64,000 nt of DNA from Anabaena azotica FACHB-119 (GCF_014697625.1 NZ_JACJSG010000015.1:62001-126000), one strand, 5' to 3'; counted from the stretch's first letter, positions 36,603 to 46,239 are shown. Program-made: numbers and translations. The notes: a model not told the origin generated them from the sequence alone.

Positions 36603-37049
36603 TTAACTTACAAATTGGAAATCTTTGATGGTGGGATAACTCAGCATTCTAGCTTGTCGGCGGGTAAACTCTCCCACGGAAGGGTTTCCTTGAGAATCAA
36701 CTACCCCTGTTACTTGCTGCCATAAGTTGTTAGGTGCTAGCTCAATTTTATAACTACGTTCCTCAGTTTTGCGGACGTGATACCATTTCTTCGCCTGACA
36801 TTGCTCACACCAAAAAGCCTCCAACCATTCTCCCTCTATGGGAACTGCGGTTTGGTTTGCTACTAGCATTAAGGCATTACGGCGGCTGATTCCCCTTTGT
36901 TGCAGTTGTCCTGCTTGATCAGCAAATAACTTATATTTTTGGCTCACGCTGTCAAGATAACAACCATGAATTGGACAATATATAGCTCTTCTTTTCGAAC
37001 GTTTCCGATTTCGGTCACACCTTCTCTGCAATTCGACCTCCCATGTCAA
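36603..37049 (-). CDS. Conserved-looking small protein with two Cys pairs (zinc-ribbon-like)
   Basis: The 148-residue product is basic at the N-terminus (RRCDRNRKRSKRRAIY). It has CPIHGC at about 24-29 and CEQC around 81-84, a spacing that would fit a zinc-binding module. A Trp/Lys-rich middle (KKWYHVRKTEER) follows. It could bind nucleic acid or protein. No named family comes to mind. It lies 34 bases upstream of wzm, and may share its transcript. Confidence 0.6.
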   Translation of the reverse strand: MTWEVELQRRCDRNRKRSKRRAIYCPIHGCYLDSVSQKYKLFADQAGQLQQRGISRRNALMLVANQTAVPIEGEWLEAFWCEQCQAKKWYHVRKTEERSYKIELAPNNLWQQVTGVVDSQGNPSVGEFTRRQARMLSYPTIKDFQFVS

Positions 37050-37151
37050 TTAATAAACAGCAAAATAGGAAGGTTCCGTTTGGAGGGACTGAGATCAACA
37101 AGACCATCGAAGCCCAACTCCTAAGAATTACCACAAAAATCTTTAGTTAAT

Positions 37152-37680
37152 GGCAATAAATTGCCTGTGATGTAATTGTTGCTGAGTTATATTGTTCTAC
37201 TTCTACTAATTGAATTTCTTCATCAAGCAACAATCCACAATTTAGCAGTTCAAATGATGGGATTCATCATTATTATCTGACTAATTTATACCACAAATTA
37301 CTATATTTTCTATTAACTTTACAGAATCTTGTTGGTATAAATGCAAATTGCTTAATATCTAGTCTGCTTAATTGTGATTCCTTGGTGATACAGGGATTTG
37401 CTCATCAGAGGAAACGGCGATAAATTACCTGTGATGTAATTGTTGCTAAGTTATATTGTTCTACTTCTACCAATTGTACTTATCCATCAAGCAACAATTC
37501 ACAATTTAGCAGTTTAAATGATGGGGTTCATCATTATTATCTGATTAATTTCTACCACAAATCACTATGTTTTCTATTAACTTTACAGTATCTTTGTTGG
37601 TATAAATGCAAATTGCTCAATGTCTAGTCTGCTTAATTGTGATTCCTTGGTGATACGGGAATTTGCTCATTAGATGAAAC
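37152..37680. repeat. Tandem duplication, two copies of about 264 bp, including the 3' end of the next glycosyltransferase gene
   Basis: Copy 1 (37152-37415) and copy 2 (37416-37680) align throughout with scattered substitutions and one-base gaps: GATGTAATTGTTGCT, TCTACTTCTAC, CATCATTATTATCTGA, GGTATAAATGCAAATTGCT. Copy 2 runs into the last 15 codons of the glycosyltransferase gene (stop at 37633). Copy 1 holds a fossil of the same gene end (EQIPVSPRNHN followed by TAA). Confidence 0.85.
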
Positions 37681-38988
37681 TGCTTGCCGTAAAACTTCCA
37701 AGTATTGTTGAGAGATCACTTTGGGAGTGAAGTGCGATCGCATATATTGCCGACCAGCTTTGCCCATACGTTCTCCTAACTGTTGATCCCGGTTGAGTAA
37801 GCGGATAAATTGTGCTAGTCCATGCCCATCACCGTTATCAAATGTACCACCACAACCAGCTTCGGCAATTAGTTGTCGCAGATAAGAGTAGGGTGAACAA
37901 ATTACAGCTAAGGGTCTTCCCGCCGCTAGGGCTGAATACAACTTACTAGGTACAACTAAACTTTCGCTAATGGAATCGACGCTGACTAATGATAAATCGC
38001 AAGCTGTTAAAGAATAAGGTAAAACTTGCTTATCTTGGTAAGGTAGGAATGTGAAGTTTTGCAGGCCTAATTGATTCACTTGCTCAATCAGTTCTTCACG
38101 TTTAGCCCCACCACCAATACAAACAAATTGAACTGGCTCATTTTGCAATTCTTTGGCGGCTGCTAAGATAGTTTCGATATCATGGCATCGCCCCATATTA
38201 CCAGAATATAAGACTGTAAATTTGTTCACTAGGTTATGTTTCCAAGCAAACCAATTCTCTTGTTTGGCAATCGGTACGATTAAATCAGGGTCAGCCCAAC
38301 TGTGAATTACAGAAATTTTATGGGCGATTTGTGGACATTGAGATAAAATCTGTTGTTTCATCCCCGGACTGAGAACCACAATTCCCTTAGCATTGAGCCA
38401 AATTCTTCTGTTTAACTCTTGCCAAAATCTTGCCAGCCAGCTACGTTGAGAAATTACGCCCAAGGCGATCGCAATATCTGGGTATAAATCGTAAAGTATG
38501 CAAACGTAGGGCAATTTAAACAATAGTTTGCCTAAATATCCTACTAAGGGTAAAAATGGTGGAGCCGTCGTTACCAACAATATATCGTTCCGTCGCCAAG
38601 CTCTTAATAGATGAACCAGAGCGCGTAAAGTGTAGAGGATTCCATTGACCGCTTTACCGCGAATCCTTCCCGGCCACATTTGTGCTGTGCGCGATCGCCG
38701 AATTCTTACATTATCTACTTGCTCAATATTAGGAGCTGTATCAGAACGAAAAGCATATCCAGGTTGACTTGTAAAAACCTCTACATTCACTCCCTGGTGT
38801 CCTAGCTGTTGCACTAATTCCTCAATTAACTGTCCTGTAGCCGCAAAGTCTGGTGGGAAAAATTGAGTGATTACAGACAGCTTAATTGACTGTCTAGAAT
38901 GGTTAGCTACTGGGAAATCGTCCTTGTATTCTAACCGAGTTGCAATGGATTGAAGAAATCTTCGATGAATCCATTCATTGAGTCTCAT
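37633..38988 (-). CDS. WcaI-like family 4 glycosyltransferase
   Basis: The 451-residue product has LSVITQFFPPDFAATGQLIEELVQQL, an acceptor loop like those of WcaI-type enzymes. LLVTTAPPFLPLVGYLGKLLF is a likely membrane-contact segment. The donor domain starts FTVLYSGNMGRCHDIETIL and has SLVVPSKLYSALAAGRPLAVI. It is the first gene of the minus-strand polysaccharide locus, so its upstream region (38989-40250) may carry the main promoter. The last 15 codons lie in a tandem duplication whose second copy persists downstream. Confidence 0.85.
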   Translation of the reverse strand: MRLNEWIHRRFLQSIATRLEYKDDFPVANHSRQSIKLSVITQFFPPDFAATGQLIEELVQQLGHQGVNVEVFTSQPGYAFRSDTAPNIEQVDNVRIRRSRTAQMWPGRIRGKAVNGILYTLRALVHLLRAWRRNDILLVTTAPPFLPLVGYLGKLLFKLPYVCILYDLYPDIAIALGVISQRSWLARFWQELNRRIWLNAKGIVVLSPGMKQQILSQCPQIAHKISVIHSWADPDLIVPIAKQENWFAWKHNLVNKFTVLYSGNMGRCHDIETILAAAKELQNEPVQFVCIGGGAKREELIEQVNQLGLQNFTFLPYQDKQVLPYSLTACDLSLVSVDSISESLVVPSKLYSALAAGRPLAVICSPYSYLRQLIAEAGCGGTFDNGDGHGLAQFIRLLNRDQQLGERMGKAGRQYMRSHFTPKVISQQYLEVLRQAVSSNEQIPVSPRNHN

Positions 38989-40250
38989 CGGCTGTGTCCT
39001 ACTTTTAAAACATGATTGTCTTGAATCTATTACCGAAATACTCTAGCCATTAATTTCTATTTGGGAACTTTTCCAGCTATTTTTAATTTACGTATAAATC
39101 AAACTTACTTAATTTAATAGTTTTTTACACCATTACAATCATATATATCGGGATATATAGGTTGATTTTGCGTAAATAGCTCGGTCTTACTCAAGGGTAA
39201 CACTTAATAATTTACACTCTTAATTCTAGGATAAAAATATTTTTTTATATTTGTTATCCATAACACTTTTTAAAAGTGTTTATCTTTAGAGTTACTCTTT
39301 GCTTTTACTAGTCATTTTGATATTTGATTTAATCAAAAAAGGTTAATATTTTTTTTAATAAATTTTCTCTCCATAACTTATTGCCTCAATATTTTATTCT
39401 GACTGTTATCAGTTGCTTAATTATCATCTATTTGCTTGATTGCGCTTTTGTTACATTTATAATATATAAATAAACAGGTTACATCTGTAAAATTACGATA
39501 TCACGTTTAAAATATAACTATCTTCTCACCATAGAATCTTTATTTTTTCAAAGTACTTTTTACACAATCTTTATCATATTCAAATTATGTGGCAAAATTT
39601 ATGTTAATCAATTTATTAACCAGCTAACACATTTTATCTTTAATGGAATAAATTTACTTAAGAAACAAACATATTATATAAATCATATTATTAAAATTGA
39701 TTGACCAAAGTAATTTGGTGTGTTTATCAACAAACAGAGACGAGAGTCCATACAATAGGAGCTAGAGCTAGGAGGCTAGAGACTATGGTGATATCCCGGA
39801 AATGAAAAGCGCTATCAGCCAACTCTATGTACTCAGTAGTCGTATGAGTATCATACTATGAAGTTTAGTAGACTATTTTTTATAGAAATTTTATATAATC
39901 AATAAATATTTCAAAATTATTTTCCAATTTCTTCAGCATACTTACACTATAAAAAATCATAAAGTTTTAATGAATAAACACAAAACCTTCAGTGAAGTGT
40001 CCGTCATCACAGACTCGACATTACAAAATAGTGATATGTCTGACAATTATTAACTACTTTTGCATAAAAAAAATAATCGAAACTTAATATTTTATCAGGA
40101 TTAGCAGCGAAACATTCATACAATGTAAATATGACTTAAAACAGGGTTCACAATTCTTCATGATAAAAGGGTTATTCTTGGAAGTTAAGAGAAATAATAC
40201 CATCAATAGTAATATAGGAATTACAAATATATTACATAAGATTATTAAAA
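38989..40250. promoter_or_regulatory. 1.26 kb AT-rich divergent intergenic region upstream of wzc and the glycan locus
   Basis: No gene is visible here on either strand. It separates the divergent glycosyltransferase and wzc genes, so both promoters must lie in it. Visible dyads are AACACTTTTTAAAAGTGTT (39264-39282) and GTATGAGTATCATAC (39842-39856), and a purine-rich cluster with repeated CTAGAG lies around 39757-39783. No named binding site can be assigned. The length suggests a long leader or several regulator sites. Confidence 0.5.
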
Positions 40251-42410
40251 ATGGAAAATAATTCTTACAAATCTACCCAGGGCGTAAATACTGAACGCAA
40301 AGGTAACTCTCAAGCTCCCTTATTTCAACCGCAACCTTTTTCTGTACCTGACACGCAAGAAGAAGAAAGCGGGTTGAATGTGGCTAAGGTCGTTAGCTTG
40401 TTACAACGACGAGCATTAGTGATTGCAGGTGTTAGCTTGATAGCTACTTTAGCTATAGCTGTTCACTCAACATTAAACCCCAAACCAACAGTATATGAAA
40501 GTAATTTTCGCTTATTGGTGGAGCCAGTTAACGAAGATAGTAAAGCTGTGACTGTTGTCAATGAGCCTAATCCAGTACAATCTACTCTAGATTACGAGAC
40601 TCAAATTCAGATTCTCAAGAGTCCTGAACTCATGAGAAGCGTTGTGTTGGAATTGCAAAAAAAATATCCAGACATTAACTATAATGTGTTGCTGTTATCT
40701 CTGACTGTTCAGAGAGTAGGGGAAACGAAAATTATCGAGGTTCGCTATAGTAGCCAAGATCCAGACCAGGTAAAAGCAGTATTAGATCGCATAGCTAAGG
40801 AATATATAGAATACAGTCAAGAAAGGCGACAAACTAAACTACGTCAAGGAATTCGCTTTATTGCTAGAGAACTCCCATCTTTACAAAATCGGGTTGATCA
40901 GATTCAAAAAGAACTACAAATCTTAAAGCAGAAATTTAACTTGAATGATCCTGAGTCTCTAGCAAGCCAAATTAATAACCAGACATTGGAGTTATCTAGT
41001 AGAAGACAGGAATTTGATTTACAGCTAGCCCAAGCTCGGAAAAATTTAGCGATCTTAAAAGGAAAAGATGGGGAAACTGTAGGGCTGAGTGATGCTCAAA
41101 CATATCAGCAGTTGCTAGCACAGGTGCGTCAACTAGATGTTCAAATTGCTGCTGCTTTAAATCTTTTGCAGGAAGAAAATCCAACAGTGCAAACACTAAA
41201 GGAGAGAAGAGCATACTTGTTGCAGTTACTGCATCAGGAAGCACAGCAACAAATGCAGGAAAAAATTGGGCTAGCAGAAGTACAACTACAAAGGCTAGAA
41301 GTTGCTAACAAGGAACTCATGAAGAACGAGCAGCTACTGGAACAAAAACGCCGACAATTGCCAGTATTTACAAGGCAGTATACAGAATTGCAACGCAGAC
41401 TACAAGTAGCAACTGAAAGTTTAAATCGCTTTCTCTCTACAAGGGAAAATCTCAAAATTCGCATCTCTCAGACGGAGTTGGGTTGGCAATTACTTGAGGC
41501 TCCCCTGAGACCCCAATTAGCGGCAAATTCTTCATATAGTATACGTGGTTTTTTAACTAGTTTGGTCGGCAGTATAGCGTTAGGTGTTGTTACTGCTTTT
41601 TTGCTGGACAAAATCGATAGTACTTACCATAACGTTCAAGCTCTCAAAGCCGATATCAAATTACCCTTGATAGGGAATATTCCTTTTGAGGAACAACTTG
41701 ATAGTAGCCAGTCTCTCAATTATCAAAGGTGGCTATTAAACTTGATACCAAAAGTTAGGCGATCGCCAGACAAATCTGAGGAGACTGGTGAATATTCAAC
41801 CAAATTTTTAGAAGCTTTACGTGTGCTGTATACAAATCTTCAATTACTTAATTCCGATGGTGCTATTCGCTCTTTAGTGATTAGTTCAGCTACGGAAGGT
41901 GATGGTAAGTCTACAGTTGCTTTTCATCTAGCTATAATCGCTGCCACAATGGGGCAAAGAGTACTAATTGTAGATGCGGATCTGCGTCAACCAACGATTC
42001 ATAAACTAGCGAATGTCAGTACTGAGTGCGGATTGAGCAATTTAATTTCTAGTAACTTATCAGTAGATGAAGTGACCACGCAAGCACCTGACATAACTCA
42101 GTTGAATATCATTGCGGCTGGTTCCATACCACCTGATCCAGCAAAATTGCTGTCTTCAGAAAAAATGAAGAGGCTGATGCAGGAATTTTCCCAGAGGTTC
42201 GACTTAGTAATTTATGATGTTCCTCCTTTTTTGGGACTGGCTGATGCTAGCTTAATAGCACCTAGTACTGATGGTGTTTTAATGGTAGTAAAGATTGATA
42301 AAACAGATTCATCAGTTTTAAAGGCTGCTATTGACGATTTAAAACTGCTTCCTGTCAATATTTTAGGTGTAGTTGGTAATGCTCAGAAAAGTAGGTATGG
42401 AGATTACTGA
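40251..42410 (+). CDS. wzc: Polysaccharide co-polymerase / bacterial tyrosine kinase (Wzc-type)
   Basis: The 719-residue product has a cytoplasmic N-terminus, a first membrane helix near 56-74, and a Wzz-like periplasmic part. A long coiled coil runs from about 190 to 400, and a second helix lies near 434-452. The kinase domain follows: Walker A ATEGDGKST (about 547-555), Walker A' VLIVDADLRQP (571-581) and Walker B FDLVIYDVPP. The usual C-terminal tyrosine cluster is short here, only RYGDY. It controls chain length and export by phosphorylation cycles. It is transcribed away from the glycan locus, and a STRR unit begins four bases after its stop. Confidence 0.92.
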   Translation: MENNSYKSTQGVNTERKGNSQAPLFQPQPFSVPDTQEEESGLNVAKVVSLLQRRALVIAGVSLIATLAIAVHSTLNPKPTVYESNFRLLVEPVNEDSKAVTVVNEPNPVQSTLDYETQIQILKSPELMRSVVLELQKKYPDINYNVLLLSLTVQRVGETKIIEVRYSSQDPDQVKAVLDRIAKEYIEYSQERRQTKLRQGIRFIARELPSLQNRVDQIQKELQILKQKFNLNDPESLASQINNQTLELSSRRQEFDLQLAQARKNLAILKGKDGETVGLSDAQTYQQLLAQVRQLDVQIAAALNLLQEENPTVQTLKERRAYLLQLLHQEAQQQMQEKIGLAEVQLQRLEVANKELMKNEQLLEQKRRQLPVFTRQYTELQRRLQVATESLNRFLSTRENLKIRISQTELGWQLLEAPLRPQLAANSSYSIRGFLTSLVGSIALGVVTAFLLDKIDSTYHNVQALKADIKLPLIGNIPFEEQLDSSQSLNYQRWLLNLIPKVRRSPDKSEETGEYSTKFLEALRVLYTNLQLLNSDGAIRSLVISSATEGDGKSTVAFHLAIIAATMGQRVLIVDADLRQPTIHKLANVSTECGLSNLISSNLSVDEVTTQAPDITQLNIIAAGSIPPDPAKLLSSEKMKRLMQEFSQRFDLVIYDVPPFLGLADASLIAPSTDGVLMVVKIDKTDSSVLKAAIDDLKLLPVNILGVVGNAQKSRYGDY

Positions 42411-42414
42411 AAAA

Positions 42415-42436
42415 CAGGTGACAGTTGGCAGTTGAC
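42415..42436. repeat. Short STRR array after wzc
   Basis: CAGGTGACAGTTGGCAGTTG, a degenerate heptamer array, begins four bases after the wzc TGA and fills the gap to the convergent gene. Confidence 0.55.
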
Positions 42437-42442
42437 TATGGA

Positions 42443-42649
42443 CTAATTCCTTCTCAAAAATTTGTTGGTACTAGCCAACACTACAATCAGTAGTAGGGCT
42501 TGAATTTGCCAAGGTGCTAAAACTATGCTTAAAACCAGACTCAGCACTGTAAATGTACCAGTTAAATAAGCTACTTCATCTTGACATTTGTTTGATATGT
42601 AACCAGTTGCTATACCCGCAACTAGGGGAAGCAGAAAAAACATAGGCAT
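42443..42649 (-). CDS. Small hydrophobic membrane protein
   Basis: The 68-residue product has two or three membrane segments (FFLLPLVAGIATGYI, TGTFTVLSLVLSIVLA, IQALLLIVVLAST) and a basic end (NKFLRRN). It lies convergent to wzc with a 32-base gap. It is not a known family to me. Its hydrophobic pattern and clean start make it likely real, but function is unknown. Confidence 0.5.
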   Translation of the reverse strand: MPMFFLLPLVAGIATGYISNKCQDEVAYLTGTFTVLSLVLSIVLAPWQIQALLLIVVLASTNKFLRRN

Positions 42650-42899
42650 TTTTACTTAACCTTCCAACTAGAAACGTAAACTTTTGCTAAAACAAGATGG
42701 GAGTTTTCCTTTTTTCTTGCTTTTTTCTCAGGTAATCTTGTATTTTAGCAAGTTGAGTTACAGTATATTACTTAAAAATAACGCATTTTTCTCAAAATAA
42801 TATAATGATTTGGTAAATTAACTTAATATATATCACTGGCGCTAAAACTAAGATTTAGCATAGTAACTTTAGGCAGAAATTTTTCACATTAATTACCCG

Positions 42900-45059
42900 A
42901 TGCTGAACATTCCTCAACTACTGGCAACTGAACTAGAACTCAAACCCTATCAGGTGCAAAACGCGCTGGAACTTTTGGCGGAAGGTGCAACTATTCCCTT
43001 CATTGCACGTTACCGCAAAGAGCGCACTGGGGAGATGAATGAAGTACAGTTGCGTGATTTGGCTGATAGGTATACTTACTTAACAGAATTAGAAGAAAGA
43101 AAGGCGGTGATTTTAAAAGCGATCGCCGAACAAGATAAACTGACAGATGAACTAGAAGCAAAAATTGTCGCTTGTCTACAAAAAACTGAACTTGAGGATT
43201 TATACTTACCCTATCGACCTAAGCGCCGCACTCGCGCAACTATTGCTAGAGAAAAAGGATTACAACCTCTGGCAGACTTAATCAAATCTTTAAATGGCAA
43301 AAATCCGCTGACTGCATCGTTAGAAGATGAAGCCGCAAAATATGTTTCGGAAACAAACGGAGTCAGCAGCGCCGATGAAGCACTTAAGGGTGCGGCGGAT
43401 ATTTTAGCAGAAGAAGTGGCAGAAAAAGCCGATTTGCGAGCATATATTCGCGATTATCTGTTAGAAGATGGGGTGTTTGTTTCCCGGATTAAAGATGATT
43501 ATCCAGAAGGTACAACAAAATTTGAAATGTACCGTAATTATCAAAATAAAGTTAAAAATATTGCCCCCCATAATTTGTTGGCTTTGTGTCGGGGTGAGAC
43601 TGAGGGAATTTTAAGCTTTGATATTGCCTATGAAGAAGATTTGATTCTGTCTTATCTGGAATCTCAAGAAATTAAAACAAAAGTCCGAGTAATTCGAGAT
43701 TTCTATCAGGCGATGCTGAAAGATGCGTTTAACCGCTTGATGAAAAATTCCTTAATTAGTGAAGTCATTGCTGAGAAGAAAGCCTACGCGGATATTGAAT
43801 CTATTAAGACATTTGAAATCAACTTGCGGGAGTTGCTACTATCTGCACCAGCCGGGATGAAACCGACTATGGCAATTGACCCTGGGTTTAGGACTGGTTG
43901 TAAAGTGGCAATTATTGACCAGACTGGGAAATTTTTGGAGTATCAGGCAATATTTCCCCATCAAGCTGCTGAACAACGCACAAAAGCGGCGCAAACTGTC
44001 AAAAATTTGCTGGAGAAATATCAAGTAGAGTTAATTGCTATTGGTAACGGTACAGCCTCCCGCGAAACGGATGAGTTTGTTTCGCAAGTATTACAAGCAA
44101 TAGACCGTAAACCTACCAAGGTGATGGTGAATGAGTCTGGTGCATCTATATATTCTGCTAGCAAAGTCGCACAAGAAGAGTTTCCTGATTTAGATTTGAC
44201 GGTGCGGGGTGCGATTAGTATAGGTCGGCGTTTGCAAGACCCATTAGCGGAACTGGTGAAGATTGATCCCAAGTCGATTGGTGTGGGACAATACCAACAT
44301 GATGTTGATCAGAAGTTGCTGAAAAAGAAATTAGATGAGACTGTAGAAAGCTGTGTTAACTACGTTGGCGTAGATTTAAATACCGCCTCCAAAGAACTGT
44401 TAACTTTTGTTTCCGGGATTACCCCAGCAGTAGCTAATAATATTGTGGCTTACCGTAATCAGAATGGAGCCTTTAAAAATCGCCGCCAATTGTTGAAGGT
44501 TCCCAAATTGGGTCCGAAAGCTTTTGAACAAGCGGCTGGGTTTTTGCGTATTCGTGGCGGTGAGAACCCCTTGGATAATACAGCAGTGCATCCAGAAAGT
44601 TATGCCGTAGTGGAAGCGATCGCCTCTGACTTAAATGTACCCTTAAATCAGGTGACGCAGATAGCCGAAAAGCTCAAAAAAGCCAACTTGAAGAAATACG
44701 TCACCGATAGCGTTGGCGAACCGACATTGCGCGATATTCTCAGCGAGTTAGAAAAACCAGGGAGAGATCCCCGCGCTGAATTTAAGTACGCCACCTTTAA
44801 AGAAGGGATTAAAGAAATCACCGACTTACAAGAAGGGATGGAATTAGAAGGTATTATTACCAACGTTGCCAACTTTGGCGCATTCGTCGATATTGGCGTA
44901 CATCAAGACGGTTTGGTGCATATCTCCCAACTGGCTGACAGATTTGTTGATGACCCCAAAAAGATTGTCAAAGTAGGACAAGTAGTCAAAGTCCGGGTGC
45001 TAGAAGTTAACGCCAAATTAAAGCGAATTAGTTTATCGATGAAAGCTGTTAAGCAGTAA
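42900..45059 (+). CDS. tex: Tex-family RNA-binding transcription accessory protein
   Basis: The 719-residue product has all parts of Tex: an N-terminal helical region (IPFIARYRKERTGEMNEVQLRDL), the YqgF-like RNase H fold (MAIDPGFRTGCKVAIID), helix-hairpin-helix segments (LLTFVSGITPAVANNIVAYRNQNGAFKNRRQLL), and a C-terminal S1 domain (GIITNVANFGAFVDIGVHQDGLVHISQL). It is a highly conserved cytoplasmic protein linked to transcription and RNA stability. It is monocistronic here, with a repeat-derived hairpin downstream. It has no evident link with the glycan locus. Confidence 0.96.
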   Translation: MLNIPQLLATELELKPYQVQNALELLAEGATIPFIARYRKERTGEMNEVQLRDLADRYTYLTELEERKAVILKAIAEQDKLTDELEAKIVACLQKTELEDLYLPYRPKRRTRATIAREKGLQPLADLIKSLNGKNPLTASLEDEAAKYVSETNGVSSADEALKGAADILAEEVAEKADLRAYIRDYLLEDGVFVSRIKDDYPEGTTKFEMYRNYQNKVKNIAPHNLLALCRGETEGILSFDIAYEEDLILSYLESQEIKTKVRVIRDFYQAMLKDAFNRLMKNSLISEVIAEKKAYADIESIKTFEINLRELLLSAPAGMKPTMAIDPGFRTGCKVAIIDQTGKFLEYQAIFPHQAAEQRTKAAQTVKNLLEKYQVELIAIGNGTASRETDEFVSQVLQAIDRKPTKVMVNESGASIYSASKVAQEEFPDLDLTVRGAISIGRRLQDPLAELVKIDPKSIGVGQYQHDVDQKLLKKKLDETVESCVNYVGVDLNTASKELLTFVSGITPAVANNIVAYRNQNGAFKNRRQLLKVPKLGPKAFEQAAGFLRIRGGENPLDNTAVHPESYAVVEAIASDLNVPLNQVTQIAEKLKKANLKKYVTDSVGEPTLRDILSELEKPGRDPRAEFKYATFKEGIKEITDLQEGMELEGIITNVANFGAFVDIGVHQDGLVHISQLADRFVDDPKKIVKVGQVVKVRVLEVNAKLKRISLSMKAVKQ

Positions 45060-45062
45060 CAA

Positions 45063-45195
45063 AGTTCGTAGTGAGGGCTTTAGCCCTCATTAAAAATAAA
45101 ATTATTTTGAGCATTAAGTAGAACAGCGTCAATAGTTCCAGGTTTGTCGTGAGGAGTTTAGTGGTCAAGAAAAGGCTAAAGCCTTTACTACGAAC
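45063..45195. repeat. Family G repeat pair
   Basis: AGTTCGTAGTGAGGGC at the left and AGCCTTTACTACGAAC at the right are inverted, and each carries its own small hairpin (GGGCTTTAGCCC and AAAGGCTAAAGCCTTT). Related to 32810-32842. Confidence 0.55.
45071..45096 (+). terminator. Possible terminator after tex
   Basis: TGAGGGCTTTAGCCCTCA forms a hairpin 13 bases after the tex stop, followed by T and an A-rich run, not a clear U-tract, so termination is plausible rather than certain. Confidence 0.35.
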
Positions 45196-45354
45196 AAATT
45201 ATATTGTATTCGTATAGTATTTCCGCTCAATTTACCTAAATATTCCAGATGATAGACAAGCTATCTATCTTGTAAGAGATGCTGATATGTTGCCAATTCT
45301 TCAAGATAGTAATAGCAGATTCAAACACCTTATCACTGAATTTTAGGTAAAAAA

Positions 45355-45765
45355 ATGTTGGGAACATTTTTAACAGTTTTAGCCACAGCACTCAGCCTAC
45401 TAATTGTTGACATAGTAGTACCTGGTGTTAATATTGCAAATTTTCCTGCTGCGTTAATTGCTGCTGTTGTAGTTGGTTTCCTCAATAGCTCACTTAGACC
45501 AGTTCTTTCCGCTTTATCATTACCCTTAAACCTTGTAACTTTTGGAGCATTTTCTCTAATTGTTAACGGTTTGTGTTTCACATTAGCAGCAGCTTTGGTT
45601 CCAGGTTTTAGCGCTCACGGTCTTCTCGCATTTATTTTGGGGCCAGTTGTTCTTTCCTTCGCTAGCACATTCATTAACAACTACTTTGTTGAGAAGAATG
45701 TTTTAAGCGGAAGCAATCAAAATCCTGCTGAATTACCTTCTCAAGGTGAATTAACCTCTAGATAA
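45355..45765 (+). CDS. Holin-4 superfamily-like (DUF/phage_holin_4_2) membrane protein
   Basis: The 136-residue product has four membrane segments (LGTFLTVLATALSLLIVDIVV, AALIAAVVVGFLNSSLRPVL, LVTFGAFSLIVNGLCFTLAAAL, LAFILGPVVLSFASTFI). The SLRPVL..LPLNLVTFGAFSL.. stretch is typical of this widespread bacterial family named after mycobacterial phage holins. The members are chromosomal, and no phage gene is near, so lysis is unlikely. The tail is polar. It sits 73 bases before a Pmp3-like gene. Confidence 0.85.
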   Translation: MLGTFLTVLATALSLLIVDIVVPGVNIANFPAALIAAVVVGFLNSSLRPVLSALSLPLNLVTFGAFSLIVNGLCFTLAAALVPGFSAHGLLAFILGPVVLSFASTFINNYFVEKNVLSGSNQNPAELPSQGELTSR

Positions 45766-45838
45766 TTCCTGGGATGGAGTTAGTCATCTGGATAATTCCA
45801 GACAATGTAAGTAACTTTTGGAACGTAACAGAAATATC

Positions 45839-46030
45839 ATGAAATTACTTCGTCTTCTGCTTGGTTTGCTCGTACCACCTTTGGGTGTTTTCTTAACAGT
45901 CGGTGTTGGTCCTACCTTGTTAATTAATGTCTTGTTAACAGTTTTAGGTTGGCTTCCTGGTAGTATTCATGCGGTTTGGGTCATTGCCAAACATGATGAA
46001 CAATTTAATAGAGGTGGCGATATTTATTAG
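45839..46030 (+). CDS. Pmp3/YqaE (UPF0057) family small membrane protein
   Basis: The ATG at 45839 gives 63 residues. LLRLLLGLLVPPLGVFLTVGVGPTLLINVLLTVLGWLPGSIHAVWVI is the family pattern: two helices with the P-P-L-G motif. A TTG at 45818 would add seven polar residues that the family does not need. Members are associated with membrane potential and cold or salt stress. A strong terminator follows 34 bases downstream. Confidence 0.88.
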   Translation: MKLLRLLLGLLVPPLGVFLTVGVGPTLLINVLLTVLGWLPGSIHAVWVIAKHDEQFNRGGDIY

Positions 46031-46064
46031 AGTTTAAAGGTTGATGTCACTCTTTGGATTGGTT

Positions 46065-46097
46065 AAATAGGTGGGAATATTCCCGCCTATTTTTTTA
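46065..46097 (+). terminator. Rho-independent terminator after the Pmp3-like gene
   Basis: AAATAGGTGGGAATATTCCCGCCTATTTTTTT: a ten-base stem with a short loop, then a run of T. Confidence 0.8.
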
Positions 46098-46166
46098 GGG
46101 GATAGGTAACAGGTGACAGGTGATAGGGTAAAAACCTAAATATGCTGAGTAATTCCCACCATAATA

Positions 46167-46204
46167 AATATCCCCAGCTTCTTGAAGAAGTTGGGGATAT
46201 TTTT
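46167..46204. terminator. Second hairpin with T-run in the same gap
   Basis: ATATCCCCAGCTTCTT and GAAGAAGTTGGGGATAT pair almost fully, followed by TTTTAAA. It may be bidirectional, serving the minus-strand gene ending at 46410 too, though that gene ends over 200 bases away. Confidence 0.45.
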
Positions 46205-46239
46205 AAATATAGCCATCGCCAGATAAATTAGGACATATA

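Noticed and set aside
39842..39856. GTATGAGTATCATAC as an NtcA site upstream of wzc
   Set aside because: The half sites GTA and TAC are nine bases apart; the NtcA consensus needs eight. It is kept only as an unassigned dyad.
45355..45765. Holin-like protein as a sign of a prophage
   Set aside because: The family is common on chromosomes, and no other phage genes, integrase or attachment site are nearby.
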